In this document: positions 33,590 to 46,530 of the stretch, piece after piece
How positions within the stretch are numbered: position 1 is the first letter of the stretch
Layout: each line of letters begins with the position of its first letter
NCBI GenBank assembly: GCA_037179385.1
Contig: CM074193.1
Span: forward strand, 6,407,547-6,471,546
DNA length: 64,000 bases
Direction of reading: 5' to 3'
Origin: Holothuria scabra
Taxonomy: Eukaryota; Echinodermata; Holothuroidea; Aspidochirotida; Holothuriidae
Notes under the pieces: model-generated
Seen by the model: the letters and a program-made list of their open reading frames with translations, nothing else
Told to the model about the DNA's origin: nothing
Databases searched by the model: none
Position numbers and translations under genes: made by a program

Positions 33590-35411
33590 GAACAAAAAGC
33601 TTAATAATTCTGACTTACTTCACAAACAATTTAAGTTAATAACAATTGCCCGTAACTTTATACGAGTTTCATGCATCTTCAATAAAGTGTTCATGTGTGA
33701 ACGCCAAGTTTGAGCGCCATAATCCACTTCAGCTGTAACTGTAACCACCTTTGCTGTTACTACAGAAAACAAACACAATCCGAAATAACTGTACAATGTG
33801 GTTGGCTTAAAATGTTACAGTACCAGTTGCAATCCTTCAAACTATTGGCTAACGTACATTAATTGTGTTTACGTTGTATATTTTTACGAACTGTTTAAGT
33901 TGTTTTGTGAATATTACTTAAGAAAGTTATTACACAGGTCAGTATTAAGTATTTTGACTTAAGGTACGTCTTACGCAAATGTAAGTGAATCACGTCCCAG
34001 ACAGAGCAGCAGACAGAATGCTAAACATTAAATTATATTGTTAATTCAGTTCTTCTTCATTCAGTATTGTAAACAATCTTGAAGGAATAAAATTAAAAGC
34101 CCTATCGAACTTTAGCAGAATGGTCTATATATGTCTTTATTTACATAGCCTAGCTTCTACCAGTCAAAGGTTTCTAATATTCCTGGTAAAAGGCACTTTG
34201 CCGCTTGTCGAAGTGTTACCGTATGTTTCATTCGATTCAAGTTTCTTAATTGAGATCAACATATGGTCAATGAGTTGTTTCGGATTGAACCCTGTAGAGC
34301 CACCTCAAAATATTCTGGTTAAACGTCATTCTGAAGACGAACGATTGATATAATGTAACGCTCCTGTAGCTCAAGCCAAGAATGTCAACACAGACTGTTA
34401 ACATGTCAATTCAGACGCCGTAGTGAACCTGCGAGGGCAACGCACATGAAAATAACCAGTAATTTCCAAGTTTTAATTGACCACCGTTTCTCCATGAGTT
34501 GAACACTTCTTAATGCAAGACGCATCAAGCTGTGATGATTGATAGTATGTCCTGGTGTATCGTGGATAACATATGACCTTGTCAAATTTCTGTATTAGCA
34601 ATTGGACTTGAAACACTTTTCGGTCCTCTCAATACGGTTTTTACGCCTGAATGACTCACTGGAGTCAACGTGAGGCAACTTGCTGTTCCACTTTCCAAAA
34701 ATCAACACTTTCATTACCCAACTAATTCCTTTGAATATACTTAATTTTGCATCGTTGTAAAGAGAAATTGTGCTTCGTTTCATGTGAAAAAGAGTCAAAT
34801 TTATAAATGAGTTGTGATCTGGTACTTGTCAAGACAACGAGTGGAAGTTAGAAAGGTTACTTACTGTAAATTTTCACTTATGGCTTCGATCTACAGGTGC
34901 CTACAAATGAATTTCTTCATATGGCTCATCACCACGCAACAAAGAGCCTCCCAACTGATATTATTGCTATTGGTGTTTGCAAAGAGAAAGAAACTTTATT
35001 AACAGGAAGAGCATAGGGCGGAAGATGTGAGAGAATACGTCCTACCTTGAACTATACGGCTGTGTAATTCACTGGCATAATATGTGATTGAAGACTAAAC
35101 AAACTAGAACTCTAGAACTTCAGTCTTTCAGTTAATGAAGGGAACTTACTGAATCATAGCCAAATATAAACGATGGATGTGATATATTGTACAACTTACA
35201 AACTTCCTTACAGAACTTAAAATTATCGCTACTTTCCTTAATTAAGTTTATACAATACAGTTAACTACTGCTTGGTAGTAACGAACGAATACATGTATGT
35301 TTGTGACGTCATGCAGTTGTTGTCTCTGTAGGTGAGAGGAAAATTAGTTGCACCCAACCTCAGGGAGTTGTTATTTTCAAATCTTATTATCGCAGTGAGG
35401 TAATAAAAAAG
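33590..35411. other. unannotated stretch
   Basis: Frames of up to 77 codons (34120-34353, plus) with no recognisable product. I searched the minus strand here for a Penelope reverse transcriptase and did not see one. Confidence 0.45.
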
Positions 35412-35419
35412 TCAACAAC

Positions 35420-35971
35420 CGGTGACGTAGCCAGACATTTTCTAAGGGAAGAGGAGAGAACACCTAAATTTTCATATTTTTCTCAAATGTAAACTTTGCT
35501 GTTTTAGGGAACACAACTTGCGTTGGGGAAAGCTCGCCTAAATTTTTTCCTTTTTTAGAAAAAACTTTATGAAAATATGGAGCTTTCGTTGAAGAAAATG
35601 TTGGATTCATCGCAAAACAGTTGAGTTTCTTATGAGAAAAAAATGAAAATTTGAAGGATTATTAAAGAATCGGTCTTTCCTATTTACAAATTCTGAGATT
35701 GTGAAGAGACTGAAGACCGTTATTGTTACATAATTCAGCGAACTGTAAGGGCTTCTTGCAAAATTTTACTAGCCTCAAAGAATTTTTAAAAGTTTCCGAA
35801 ACGTCGTTGCCTTTAGTTTGTTAATATGTTTGAAAGTGAAAACTGGAAAAAATATGGAATTATATAAAAGAATTTTTTGGAAAACTGCGCTGTAGTTGAC
35901 TGGTGTCACATATGGCACATTTTCAGAGCCACTGATATCCCCCACCTTCTCTCGGTAGCTATACACCACTG
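35420..35971 (+). mobile_element. family D hAT-type MITE
   Basis: Left end CGGTGACGTAGCCAG, right end inverted CAGTGGTGTATAGCTACC. The 8-bp flanks are TCAACAAC (35412-35419) and ACAACAAC (35972-35979), a duplication with one mismatch. An inner CAGTGGCTCTGAAAATG (inverted, ending 35934) equals the terminus used by the 6559 copy, so the element carries two candidate right ends. Shares the module TGACACCAGTCAACTACAG (inverted) with that copy. Non-coding; the 74-codon minus frame at 35775-35999 is incidental. Confidence 0.75.
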
Positions 35972-35979
35972 ACAACAAC

Positions 35980-38380
35980 AGCAACAACTCCGTATCCAAT
36001 TCAAAACCTGCACTAGGGCTGCTTATGTTGGGATTTTTTATATTTTTGTTTTTTTTTCCTTCTTACTATTAACAGATGTCCATGCATGGTATGGAGATAA
36101 AGGAAAGAGTTAAATTACGGCTTAACCCGCCACACCCTGACAACTTCCTATATCATCACTTGACTACTATATTCGTGTTAAGTATTTTCAAGCAAATCAT
36201 GCCAGCACTGAAGTAACAGGTGTGTGCCAAACTGTTGCCGTAATGCAGAGCTGCCCTGAAAATGGCGATGGGCAGACGTGAAAAGTTCAAACTAACGTCT
36301 GTCGGAAACAAAATGAATTAAACATGGCTCATTCGTACTTGGTAATATTCCTCCACTGCTATCGGTCCATAACGGTCAGGTGACCCTGTGTCAAGTTGCG
36401 ATAATCTCTTTAAATGAATGACTGGGTTCATCTGCCTTTCTAAAATCAAAGTATTGTTTTGCATGAATGAAGAATGTTACAGATCTCTGGACCGTACCTG
36501 TGCATTATAACAGATAAATGCACTCTCGTTAGTGTTAATGCTGGGAGCACTCTGGTCGCAACTGCTTGCGTCACTTTCATTAACCCTCTGATCATGCATT
36601 ACAATTTGCTACAAATACTGTTGTTTGACCTTAAAAGTTTGATTATGGCGCGTTTGGTGACAAAATAGATATACGACGTCATACAAAAGTGTAACTTTAA
36701 CAGTTCTGTCACAAATATGAAAAAATGTTTCTTTCAGGAAAATATGTTCTACTTTAATCAAATCAAAGGGTATTATTGTTAGTAGGTATGGTCTGAGGGT
36801 AAACGAAACTTCCAGAATATATCATTTGTTCCTTTACTTTTATTTGAAGTAACGGTTACTTCCTATACATGTTTCTTTGCCGATTGAGTCTTAAAACTTC
36901 AAAACGAGGGCAAAAGTAATTCCTAGTAACTCATTTCCTTTCAGGTGTTTCAAGTACCCGCCTGATTGCCCTGTATTTTGAAGGTTCGTTTCTCCTTTTT
37001 ATTGCATATTTTTACTGGTATACAACTATGCTTTTTAATTAATAAATAATATACACACTTATCTACTTACTCGAGGAGGAAAAACTATCCATAGTCAAGT
37101 TTTCAACTTGCGAACTGATGAAGAGCTTCTTGACAAAAGAGCTGCTATTGGGCATGTTAACTTTTTCTTCCTTACGTTAGGCTACAACTCTCTTTAACTT
37201 CAGGCTCTAGTATAAAATAGAGAACGTATTGTTTAATTATTTGTGTAGGAGAATCACACTTTGAATAAGTAGTATTATGTATATCATTTTGAAAACTTAT
37301 ACAAGCATCCTCGTCCGAGAATACATTTTTAGATAAAATCTATTTATATTCAAGTTATAGTACCTTCCTCAAGATTGACACAATGAGTAAGGGTTATTTC
37401 ATTTTTTGACACCACGTTGTATTCATGAGTTAGGGCACTACCGTAATTTTTGTTCTCTCCCCAAGTTTTTTGTACGCAGAAAAACTAGGAGGTTAAATAG
37501 CATTTTGTCAAAAAGAGAAAAAAAAAACTTAAAATATCTTGTTTGGAATTCTTTCAAATAATTCTAAAATTCGGAGTGAGAAAAATATCAATTTTGAGTC
37601 CGCGACCCTTTTATCGAAGAGGAGAAGGAGAAAAGTTTCCTATACCCTTTTCCTTTGCGTTGCGACAAGAGTAATACCGAAAATGCAGCACTTTATACGC
37701 GTAGCCCTACGGCTGTCAGATTTTGCCGCTCAAGTTAGGCTAACAAGAATGTATTTCTAAATCGTAATATGTACCGTTCAAGGTTAGTCCTGGATTGAAT
37801 CATATTCGACTGTACTAAGCTAGAAAGAATGCATTTTCTATAGTACGACGTGGGCATCATTCAGCCAGCCCACTCTGAACATGTATATCCTTGAGGATGC
37901 ACATGAATTCATTAAGGCCCCAGCTCTTTTATGTGACAATATTTTTGTTATGTGCAGAATACACGGATACACCATTTTGAAGGGGCGTGTCCTGTAGTGA
38001 TCACGGTCCTAGGAGGTCTCGACATGAAACACCATTACGAGATATGCATTCCGCTTCGGAAGGGCGCATGTCCCCATTCCCCTCTGGAACTGGCTCTACA
38101 GCAACTCGCCCTGTTGCTGGCCTTGAATATTCATTGTTTACCCTTTTTTCTGGAAACATTAGTGACAGTTTATTGTATCCAGACGAGAATGGAAAATTTT
38201 GTACTGTTTTCAAACTATTTGGGAGACTGTTTTCATACATTTCTCCCTTTTAGTTTGAACCAATCACCCTACTCTCTGAAAGCAGACTGATGTCCTGAGA
38301 TGGTTTACGTCAGTTGATTTCGTGTCTAAGTCGAGTCCAAGGTAACACAAGTACCTAGAGTCACCCCGTGTGGCCCTTAC
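35980..38380. other. unannotated stretch with a GC-richer patch
   Basis: At 37952-38290 three frames of 79-112 codons overlap on both strands in a patch with higher GC. No frame is favoured and none is recognised. The rest is AT-rich and featureless. Confidence 0.4.
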
Positions 38381-38384
38381 TTAA

Positions 38385-38670
38385 AGGGAGTCAACTACCC
38401 CCTCCCCCTCGATGAAAACTACAATTTTTGAAGAAGTATACAGGAATTGGTACCGCTATTTGACTGACAGGAAGTTCCAAAAATGCATGAGTACTGTTGC
38501 TCATATTACAAAGCCTGCATGTACTGTACGGAGAATATTCTAAATTTTACGTTATGGGTTCTTGTATACTAACGCTGTGACTGGATGAGGATGAGTTTTG
38601 TACAGTTGTGGGACGGGATTAGGTGAGGAGGTTAGGAGAATTGGGACATTTTGTGGGGAGATTTGGCGTG
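38385..38670 (+). mobile_element. TTAA-flanked MITE, family A, diverged copy
   Basis: Starts AGGGAGTCAACTACCCC after TTAA (38381-38384) and ends before TTAA (38671-38674). Shares AATTGG, TTGACTGACAG, CATATTACAAAG, GGATGAGGATGA, ACAGTTGTGGGA and GAGGTTAGGAGAATTGG in order with the 297-bp copies. It is more diverged than the other full-length copies. Confidence 0.8.
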
Positions 38671-38674
38671 TTAA

Positions 38675-40015
38675 TCTCACAGTAGGCGGGGATATGTGTC
38701 CGAGTCCAAGTACAACCAGGAAGTTGTTTAAAAACCTTGCATAAGCAAAGGAAATGGGTCAACTCGTGAAAACTGATTTCAAGCGGTTCTTCACTTTAAT
38801 ATTTAACAATTGGCTGAATTATTAAAATCAGACACACGAATACTTTTAAAGCATTTTATATCGAAAAATAAGTGGTTCAGTAATGCTCAAGTCACTAGTT
38901 TAATTGTAAAGATCGAGTTTCTAGTCTAGCAATAAATGAGTCAGATCTAACCAAAGTCATGAGCGCAGGACCTGCTACTAACTCAGAAAAATTCCTATTT
39001 GATTACAAGGGGACTAATACGATTTGAGCTAAAATTTGGCTTTGGAGACACACAGAAATGAATGTTCGTGCCAAAATTCCTTAAATTTTAAGAGATTTAT
39101 TTAGAATTTGTCCACCTTTCTTTTTGTTTCTTTGGCGGTAGATGTATTAAAGACGAGGAAAATTTAGGTGAATGGCTGAATGGTTCAGAAGAATAAACCT
39201 TGGAAGTGCCGTCGTAATAGTGAGATCAAAGGACAACTTCCTCGTGAGAAGCGAAAAATGCAAAGGAATATTAACAAATAATGTGGTCCTCAAAATGAAG
39301 CAAACAATAAAAACAAGTGTTTTTTTTTCTCGGGGACTATACCACTGTCATACTTATCTTGAAACAAGCACCTCCCTCGCGGGTTATTTTTGAGGCTTTG
39401 TTTGGGTTTCCAACTTTTCAGACTTTCGTGACCCTAATTTGATCTCCTAGTACCCCTTTCCTACCATAAGTGAAATACACCCCCCCCCCCTCCGTCGTCT
39501 CATTTGATTTGCATAAAGCACAATATATTTAAAAAAAATTCTTAGTGGCTACAAATTTACCGGAGGTATTCACCGGTACCCCCAATGGGAAAATGGTTTA
39601 AAGGTAAATGTAGGAGATCTAAATTTCATTTCTTCATTTCAAGGCAGCTGAGGATCCAGAAGGGTTCTTTCCCTTTGGTGAATCACTTCTTTTTAAGACC
39701 GTGCCACAGCTTCCGCGGACTATGCCGTTATGCACGTTTTTGTGGCTACCAGATGCCAAACAATACCACACTTAGAGAAAATAGGCATCTGCTTGAAAAG
39801 ATCGCAAGGAAAGTAGCAAACTCTTGTACATCTCGTCATATTTGCCTACCCCCCCCCCCCCAAGCTTTTCTTTCATGAAAATGGCAAAAAAGTTAGAAAA
39901 TGAGTAATTTGTTTTAAATTTAAATGCCAGATCCTCTCACCTCAGATAACTCCAATTTTCCTTACCTACTTACTTATAGAAGGGTTGAAGGTCATTGCAG
40001 GATTTGATATGTCAG
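38675..40015. other. unannotated stretch with C-runs
   Basis: Homopolymer C runs at 39480-39491 and 39850-39862. Frames of 73 and 97 codons (39172-39393, 39585-39878) are unrecognised, and the second ends in a translated C-run. Confidence 0.4.
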
Positions 40016-40049
40016 AGGGGTACTTAAACTAAGCATTTTGGTGAAATGT

Positions 40050-40475
40050 GTATTGAAATCCGATGTGTAGTTCTCAAGATATGACCACGTAAAGTGTTCA
40101 CATTTTCAACAAAAAGTGAACTTCAAGCAAGCACGTATGACATCTTATCCCCGCATTAGTGCAGAGTCTTTTGTTTTTCTTTTAACTTTAGAGTTGATTT
40201 TTCCCTTAAAAAAAAAAAAAAAAATTGTTAAAATGTGATAGCCTAAGTGGCATGAAAACTTTACAAACTTTGATTCCCCCACAGGGAGGTCCTATTCAAG
40301 TTAACTCCCAGGCCAGCTCAACAGTATAATAAAACAAAGGGAAACAAAGCATTCCTTGCCAATGTGAGGAAGTGATATAAGCTCTGTTGCCCTCAAACTC
40401 ACTTTGGAACACAAATCTACTGACTTCATTTACTGATATCTCGAGAACTACATGTCAGATTTAAATGGAACTTTC
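40050..40475. mobile_element. foldback element with long imperfect inverted arms
   Basis: The arm at about 40050-40185 and the complement of about 40330-40475 run in parallel: GGTGAAA, GTAGTTCTCRAGATAT, an AAAGTG-type stretch, then CTTTTGTTTTTC against CTTTGTTTCCC. Roughly 140-bp arms flank a spacer with an 18-nt A run (40208-40225). Similarity is moderate (by eye). Target duplications were not found. Confidence 0.45.
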
Positions 40476-40566
40476 ACCACACTGTGTAGTTTTGGTTCCT
40501 CTTTCACATATGAAAATTAGATCTTTGCTTAAACCTTCCCTTTAAGCTCCTCCGTATCTAGAACTC

Positions 40567-40798
40567 ATGCTTCTCCAGACAAATTTTACGTTCATTGCTT
40601 CAGGCTGTCAGGATGAGTATACAAAACCCAATTTTACAATCAGAATACTATCAGTACCGTACATTTTATGTGATAAGAGCTGCAGTACCGTATTCTGCAT
40701 ATTTGAATTAACTGTCAGTAAAACAGATATGCCAATTGATAATTTCTGTAGAATCCTAAAATAAATTGTTGTTTTAATGGGTTGATAATTTACTGTCT
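40567..40798 (-). mobile_element. MITE family A, truncated copy
   Basis: Aligned to the 12436-13012 copy it starts at CTCCAGACAAATTTTACGTT and runs through ATTGCTTCAGGCTGTCA, a CAGTACCGTA word and ATGCCAATTGATAATTTC. It ends before TTAA at 40799-40802. The other half of the element is missing. The 65-codon frame over it is incidental. Confidence 0.7.
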
Positions 40799-40881
40799 TT
40801 AAAATATGGTTTACATAAATATCGCCACATGCTAGATTCATGAAAGGAGCCTTTCGGCCCTTCCCTGAATTAGTTCGTTAG

Positions 40882-41160
40882 CAGGCGCAGATCCAGAAAT
40901 TCCGGGGGGGGGGGGGGGCTTGGATCCATGCCTGCCCGGATAGTACGCTAATTCAGATAGGGCTGCATTTTGCCTTCAATTATTTAAGTTTTAATTTTTT
41001 TTTAAAATCTTAATGTAGAGAGGGGGCATGGCCACTTTCGTCAAAACTTAACTGTGAAAAAGTCTAAAGTCGATGGGTGTATATCCAAAATGAGGGCGGG
41101 TATCGTATACCCCATGCTAGGGGGTTTTGAACTTCCCTTATGGATTTAGCCCTACTACTG
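40882..41160. mobile_element. candidate hAT-like MITE with G-run
   Basis: CAGGCGCAGATCCAGAAAT followed by a 14-nt G run starts the unit. A candidate right end, inverted CAGTAGTAGGGCTAAATCC, closes it at 41160. Ends of the form CAGGGGCGGATCCAG are common in hAT MITEs of marine invertebrates (general knowledge). The 8-bp flanks do not match, so boundaries are uncertain. Confidence 0.45.
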
Positions 41161-44045
41161 GCATTTTATGAAAACCCGGACTTCCAAAGATCAAGTTAGT
41201 CTCAGAGCCATTCATTAATTATGTTACATGCATGAACAATGACACGTGACTGTCAAAGACAGGTGCCGCTTACGGGAAGTCTGTGGTGCACATGGAAATT
41301 TTTTCTCCACGTTCTACTTGTGAAAATCAAATGATCTGTCTTTTCCAAATAAAATCTGAGGACTTGGGTAAGTTCAAAGATTCTTATTTTATTTTAATTA
41401 CCTACTATATTGTCAAAGAAAATGCCCCGATCTGGACCCAAGTGAAGATGAATGTCATGGAACGATATCGTTAAAATACTGGCAGAGAAACTCAATAAAA
41501 CCATTCATGTGAAAAATCAAAGATATCGAATTTGTTGGATGACGTCATAATTGCATGCTCGGAGATAACATAACGCGCTGTACTTAATGACCAGTCTAGC
41601 CTGGATAATGTCATTATATTGATTATTTTCGGTAGGGTTTCAAAATCAAATAAAAAGACCTTCTTTTAGTCTCAGTGACCTTACATATGTTGTACACTGA
41701 CCGCGTTTCTTTGTGTTCGACTCCATACAAGGTTGCAGGGAAATTCGCAAAATCAAACATTTCTGGTTTAGTTTACTATAATCGTGAACTGTCTACTGTA
41801 ACTCTTTTCGAAGTATCTGATCAAATAGCCCGCGGAGAGGACTAGGTTCTTTCGTCCAGTTAATGGATACGAAAAACTGAGGGGCGGCAGTCCAAGGAGC
41901 GGCAGCTACAGAGGCGCTACGCAGGCAACTGATCCCATACTAGGATTGTGACAATAATAACTGCAGTGCCGTCCCGCGGAGAGAATTTTTCATCCCCCTT
42001 TGAGACTTCCCACACACTGGGATGTTACCTGAGATGGAGCAATAAATTTACTGTACAAAAATTGCTGTAAAGGCAACTACAGTAGTATATTACATCTTTT
42101 TTCCCATCACAAACTGAATTTCTACTGGGTTTTGCCAGCTTTTTGGTTAACTTTGCTGAGAACATACAATATCACTGTTCTCATCTTTCCAAAGCAATGT
42201 CTTTATAGGCCAGTTTAGGCAAGGAGGTGAGGTGGACTGGAGTAGCACCGTGTATGTTATGTCAAAAATATTCCGGTATGAAAAAACTGTAATGCACAGC
42301 TTGCGAATAATATGACGCATAGTAGTGGCACATAACCATATTCTATGCAGGCTTATGCGATTAACAATCGCATGTATGGTTGGAGAAAAGGAAAGGTTTA
42401 TCCAAAGGAGATATGAGAAGCGAGACATGGAAGCGTAGTATGCCGGAATTCCTTGTCCCAAATTTCCTTCAGTTGGACCAAGCCGTCATCTTTTTCCCTT
42501 TTACATTACCTTAGTTGGATCTCACGTCATATCATGTCAAAACATATTTTCTCTAGTAAGCAATTTAATTGTTAGCATGATGTTAGCGCAGCTTTGTTAA
42601 AGAAACATCGACACATTACTATTGTATATATGTCAGATATATATATATATATATATCATTTGCCTTCCTTGCATAGCCTACAAAGAGCGCAGTCAGTGTG
42701 ATTGCGGAAAGAAATCTGCGTCAATAAGGCTGGCAAAATATACATATCCGTCACTACATTTTAGTTCCAGCAACATGTCCTAACTTAAGTATACCACTGT
42801 GTAGGAAGTCAATAAAAACGGACGTTAACAATTTTTTTCTGATTTTACCTGGCTCAACAACTTAGTTGTTATAGCAGGGAGCTGTTCCCTGGTTATCTGG
42901 TTATAGACTGCAAAGGGGATCTACCTGTGTACATCGGCAATGAGCAAAATATTGCAACTCCCTGCATGTACTCATTCACATATCAGTCTTACACGTATCG
43001 TTTCCGTTCGCATAGTTCAATTTTCCTTGCAACTTGGTACGGTATAAAGACCAGCTGAATAAAAATTTGTGAGTGCGAAAAATTAAACGGGGCTTACTCA
43101 ACACTTGTTGCTATGTTTACAGACGGTTATTGGTATCTATTTTCATACAATTCTCGAGTCCTTCACGAACTCTTCATTGAGTCAAAAAATGTATAGTTCA
43201 TCATTTACTTAAGCACCTCACTTAAGAGAGACGTTTCGCTGAACTACAGTTAAAACGTACAACCGATGAGGGAGACTACCTTGACGCAGGTAAAATCGCT
43301 GACATCGTGTAAGATTGTGTCTCTCAAGAAGTAGGTCTAAACACTTTGTGGCGGCCATGACATGTGATTCAGAGCAAAGCTACGTAACAAGATACAAGAC
43401 CACTCAACTTTACCTGAACAGCGCAGGCTCTCGACCGTTCTTGGTGGTTTAACTTAAGAGGCGACAGAGAGCGAAAATCTCGAAAAAGGTGATTCATTTT
43501 AGCGAATCAAGGTTGAAGAGAAATCTAGCTAACAGTCGCAATGTCGTTCTCATATCACAACTGGGGCAGCAAAACAGACAGCCGTCCGAATCTGTGGACT
43601 CTTCAAATGTAAAGTGATAACTCGGCAATTACAGCGCTGATTTCACGCGTTTTAATAACAGACAAAACACTACCCCGCCAAGTGCTTGCCCCGTGCGCCA
43701 CGGCGTAACAACCGCGCGCGGATGACTGGATTTTCGGAAAAGAATCTTTACTAACCCAATTAGGAGTTACAAGCTTGGACGCCCTTTGGGTAGCGGTGAA
43801 GCGACATGCTCCATTGGCATGGTGATGGTAGAACTATTTGATGTTTGACGGTAGTGCCAACGATCCATAATAGAAGATACAAATGATTTCTAAGAGTTTA
43901 ATCATGGAGTTGAATGGAGACCAAGTCTCAATGGCGACTGATGAAAGCGATCTCTGTTAACTATAGGAAGCATCCAAATGAATGACGTTTGATCGAAATT
44001 CTTTTGTTTATAATACCATAAGTATTTTACTGCATTTTACTGCAG
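41161..44045. other. unannotated stretch
   Basis: A (TA)n run lies at about 42637-42656. The longest frame is 104 codons on the minus strand (42147-42461) and is not recognised. A CpG-richer patch near 41880-41925 has no further support. Confidence 0.4.
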
Positions 44046-44280
44046 CTTTTGGATTGACTGCTAATTTAAACAATGCGGAGTATCAAAGGTTATATTACAG
44101 AACATGAACTCTACTGAGAGTGTTTTGATTCTACACATTGAGCTTTTCTATACTCATCTTAGAGCAATATTAAACGGAGATTGTGTTTGGATGAGGATGA
44201 ATTTAGACAATTGTGGGGGGGGGGGGGGGAGCTTAAGTAAGAAGGTTCGAAGAACTTTTTGGGGTGAGAGAATTGGTCCT
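44046..44280 (+). mobile_element. MITE family A, left-truncated copy
   Basis: Picks up the family at TTTTGGATTGACTGC and then follows AAACAATGCGGAG, ACATGAACTCTACTGAGAG, GTTTGGATGAGGATGAAT, and a G-run expansion (44214-44229) where other copies have GGGAGGGG. It ends GGTCCT before TTAA (44281-44284). Confidence 0.8.
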
Positions 44281-44284
44281 TTAA

Positions 44285-46404
44285 GTTATCAAACGCCCAA
44301 TTAACGGCCAAATGTTACTACACATAGATGGTAGCCACTAATACTATTTTTTCCTCGGTTTTGCTCGTATAGCTGATAGGTTAAGTTTGATTATAAAAAA
44401 TGGATTTCTCGAAAATAAATCAAAGCTGCAAAATAGGCTTACCTTCTAATCCTATATGCTATACGCTATACGTATGACTTCTTCAGTGAGAATTCTAGTC
44501 AACTCTGAGCATTTCAAGTTTCATCACAAGTGACGTCATAGTAATGGGATCTAGTAAAAGGGAAAAAATACAGACGTTGAACTTACACTATTCTGGACGA
44601 AATATTTACATAAAAAAATTAAACATCGACCTAAAATAATATAAAAGATTATACGTACCCAGTAATTATTTTCGAAAAGTGTCCTCCATCGTTTTCCGTA
44701 CACTCTCCAAGAAACCTGTCGCGACCACCCGCCCCGACGAGTCGCTAAACACGGTTCGTTGAACTTCAAAAGGAGTAGGAGCGCGAGATGTCACGCCGAC
44801 CAGTCGCTGACATTTGCCGTAAAATTACGTTGCCTGATGTCGTCAGCGATTTTATGGAGTACCGTATCTGCGATCAAAGATTACAATCCAAAAGAAAAGG
44901 GGGAAGTTAGGCCTGCCTTGATATATTCAAACAGATTAAGGGGCCACGAAGGGTTGAATGGGTGGTAAGAATACTTACGAAAAACGAAGAAAGGGGGCAG
45001 ATAGTGATTCTATATGAAATATGAACATGTTACAAATAATAAACGTTCGTTACTTATAACTTGGCTCAAAAGTCTCCTAGGTGTCAATCATCGTCCAATT
45101 CGAGTTTGACGCAGCCATCGGTTTGATTTTTGAACTCATCAAAGGGAGGGGAATGGAAAGATTGATGAAGATAACTTACAGGTAAGATAAAGTTGTGACT
45201 CATAAGGTGACTGGATCAACTGCACACCTGTGGATCTTTTGCCTGCTTAGCAGATGTGACTTACTCCTGCAGCTGTATTCTCTGCACGACAAATGTACAT
45301 CAAAATTTAAGTACCACCAGGTTTGAAGGTAAACGGATCTGCAGCAACCAAAAACTCACACAGCACTTCTTCTTTGCCTCCAAATTTAGGTATTATTTTA
45401 GGGAAAGAACTTTGCTCCATCTAAGTTTCTCACATCCTCTCAATATCGGCTGCATGATCAAGTGGCTGGAGCACCCGATTCAAAGAAGATCTGAATTCGA
45501 CGGGACCACATGCCGTTCCGAAGACGCATAAAATAACATCCTTCTCCAGTTCCTTACCCTGAATATCCACAATACATTAATGTGGACCACAAATGATTGC
45601 AAGAGGACAACTGGAAGTAAATTCTCTCAGTAACGTTCTCGTTGAATCCTCCATTGGTTTATGATGCCACCTTTCTGCCTTTGATTTCTTTTGTTCCAAC
45701 ATGCATTGAATTTTACTAAGTGCTCATTCAGGACATTAGTTAAATTTCTTTGCATTGTTACATCGTCTTTGAGCCTCCCCACACCTTACTAAATTCTTCC
45801 ACGTGAGCAGATTTATTTAAAGCCACCAAAAGATATTTAATTTAACAGTTAAATATCAAGTTTTGAATGTATTCGGTAAAGTATAGTTTTATAGGAGAAT
45901 CTATTCGAGTATACGCAACCTCACAAAGGGGTAGGATACGATGTACACGAAACAATTGCGATTTGGACGTCAAACAGTTCCCTGGTAAAACAAGTAGCGA
46001 CAATAAGATTTTTATGTCTAGAAAGAAGCACGCCACTTTATTCCTTTTTATGGTGTCAGCTTACAGACCCCCCCCCCCCCACACACACACACCGTACACC
46101 AATCGCCTGATAGGGAATTACGTAATGCACTGAAAAGGAATTGGTCTTAATAGGGAGGGGCTTGATTTATAAGTGCAGGATAATTTTTTTTAATACGGTA
46201 CCAGTTGAACTGCATATTTCATTTGAAAGAAGACGTTTTACATTTTAATTGTCTCTACCCCCTTTTCTACCCCATGAGCAATTATGTATCCTTCACAAGC
46301 CCGGACAGATCATTTAATATGTAAACTATTGTATACAATACACTTATATTATCCGTTCATACATGTATGTTCAGTGTTCATACTCCTCTATGTGGATACA
46401 CTCC
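44285..46404. other. unannotated stretch
   Basis: Frames up to 91 codons, none recognised. A C-run followed by a short (CA)n lies at 46069-46091. Confidence 0.4.
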
Positions 46405-46530
46405 CAGCTGCTCCTAAATCCGGGTTCGACTTCTCAGACCTGCAGACCGAATTATATATTGGAAAATGAAACCGATACTGTTGCTGTCCGTACTCCACGG
46501 AATAGGGAAAACAATCCCGAGACCCAAGAA
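46405..46530 (+). mobile_element. tRNA-headed SINE fragment
   Basis: Contains a B box (GGGTTCGACTTC, 46422-46433) and, in the same order as the SINE at 12541, AAAATGAAACCGATACTGTT, GTACTCCAC and GAATAGGGAAAACA. The A-box side and the 3' end are missing or diverged. Confidence 0.6.

Noticed and set aside
33298..33639. 113-codon plus-strand frame
   Set aside because: It is the antisense shadow of the Penelope GIY-YIG frame.
37952..38290. Three overlapping frames in a GC-richer patch
   Set aside because: Stops are rarer there because of composition. All three frames are equally open, so none is favoured.
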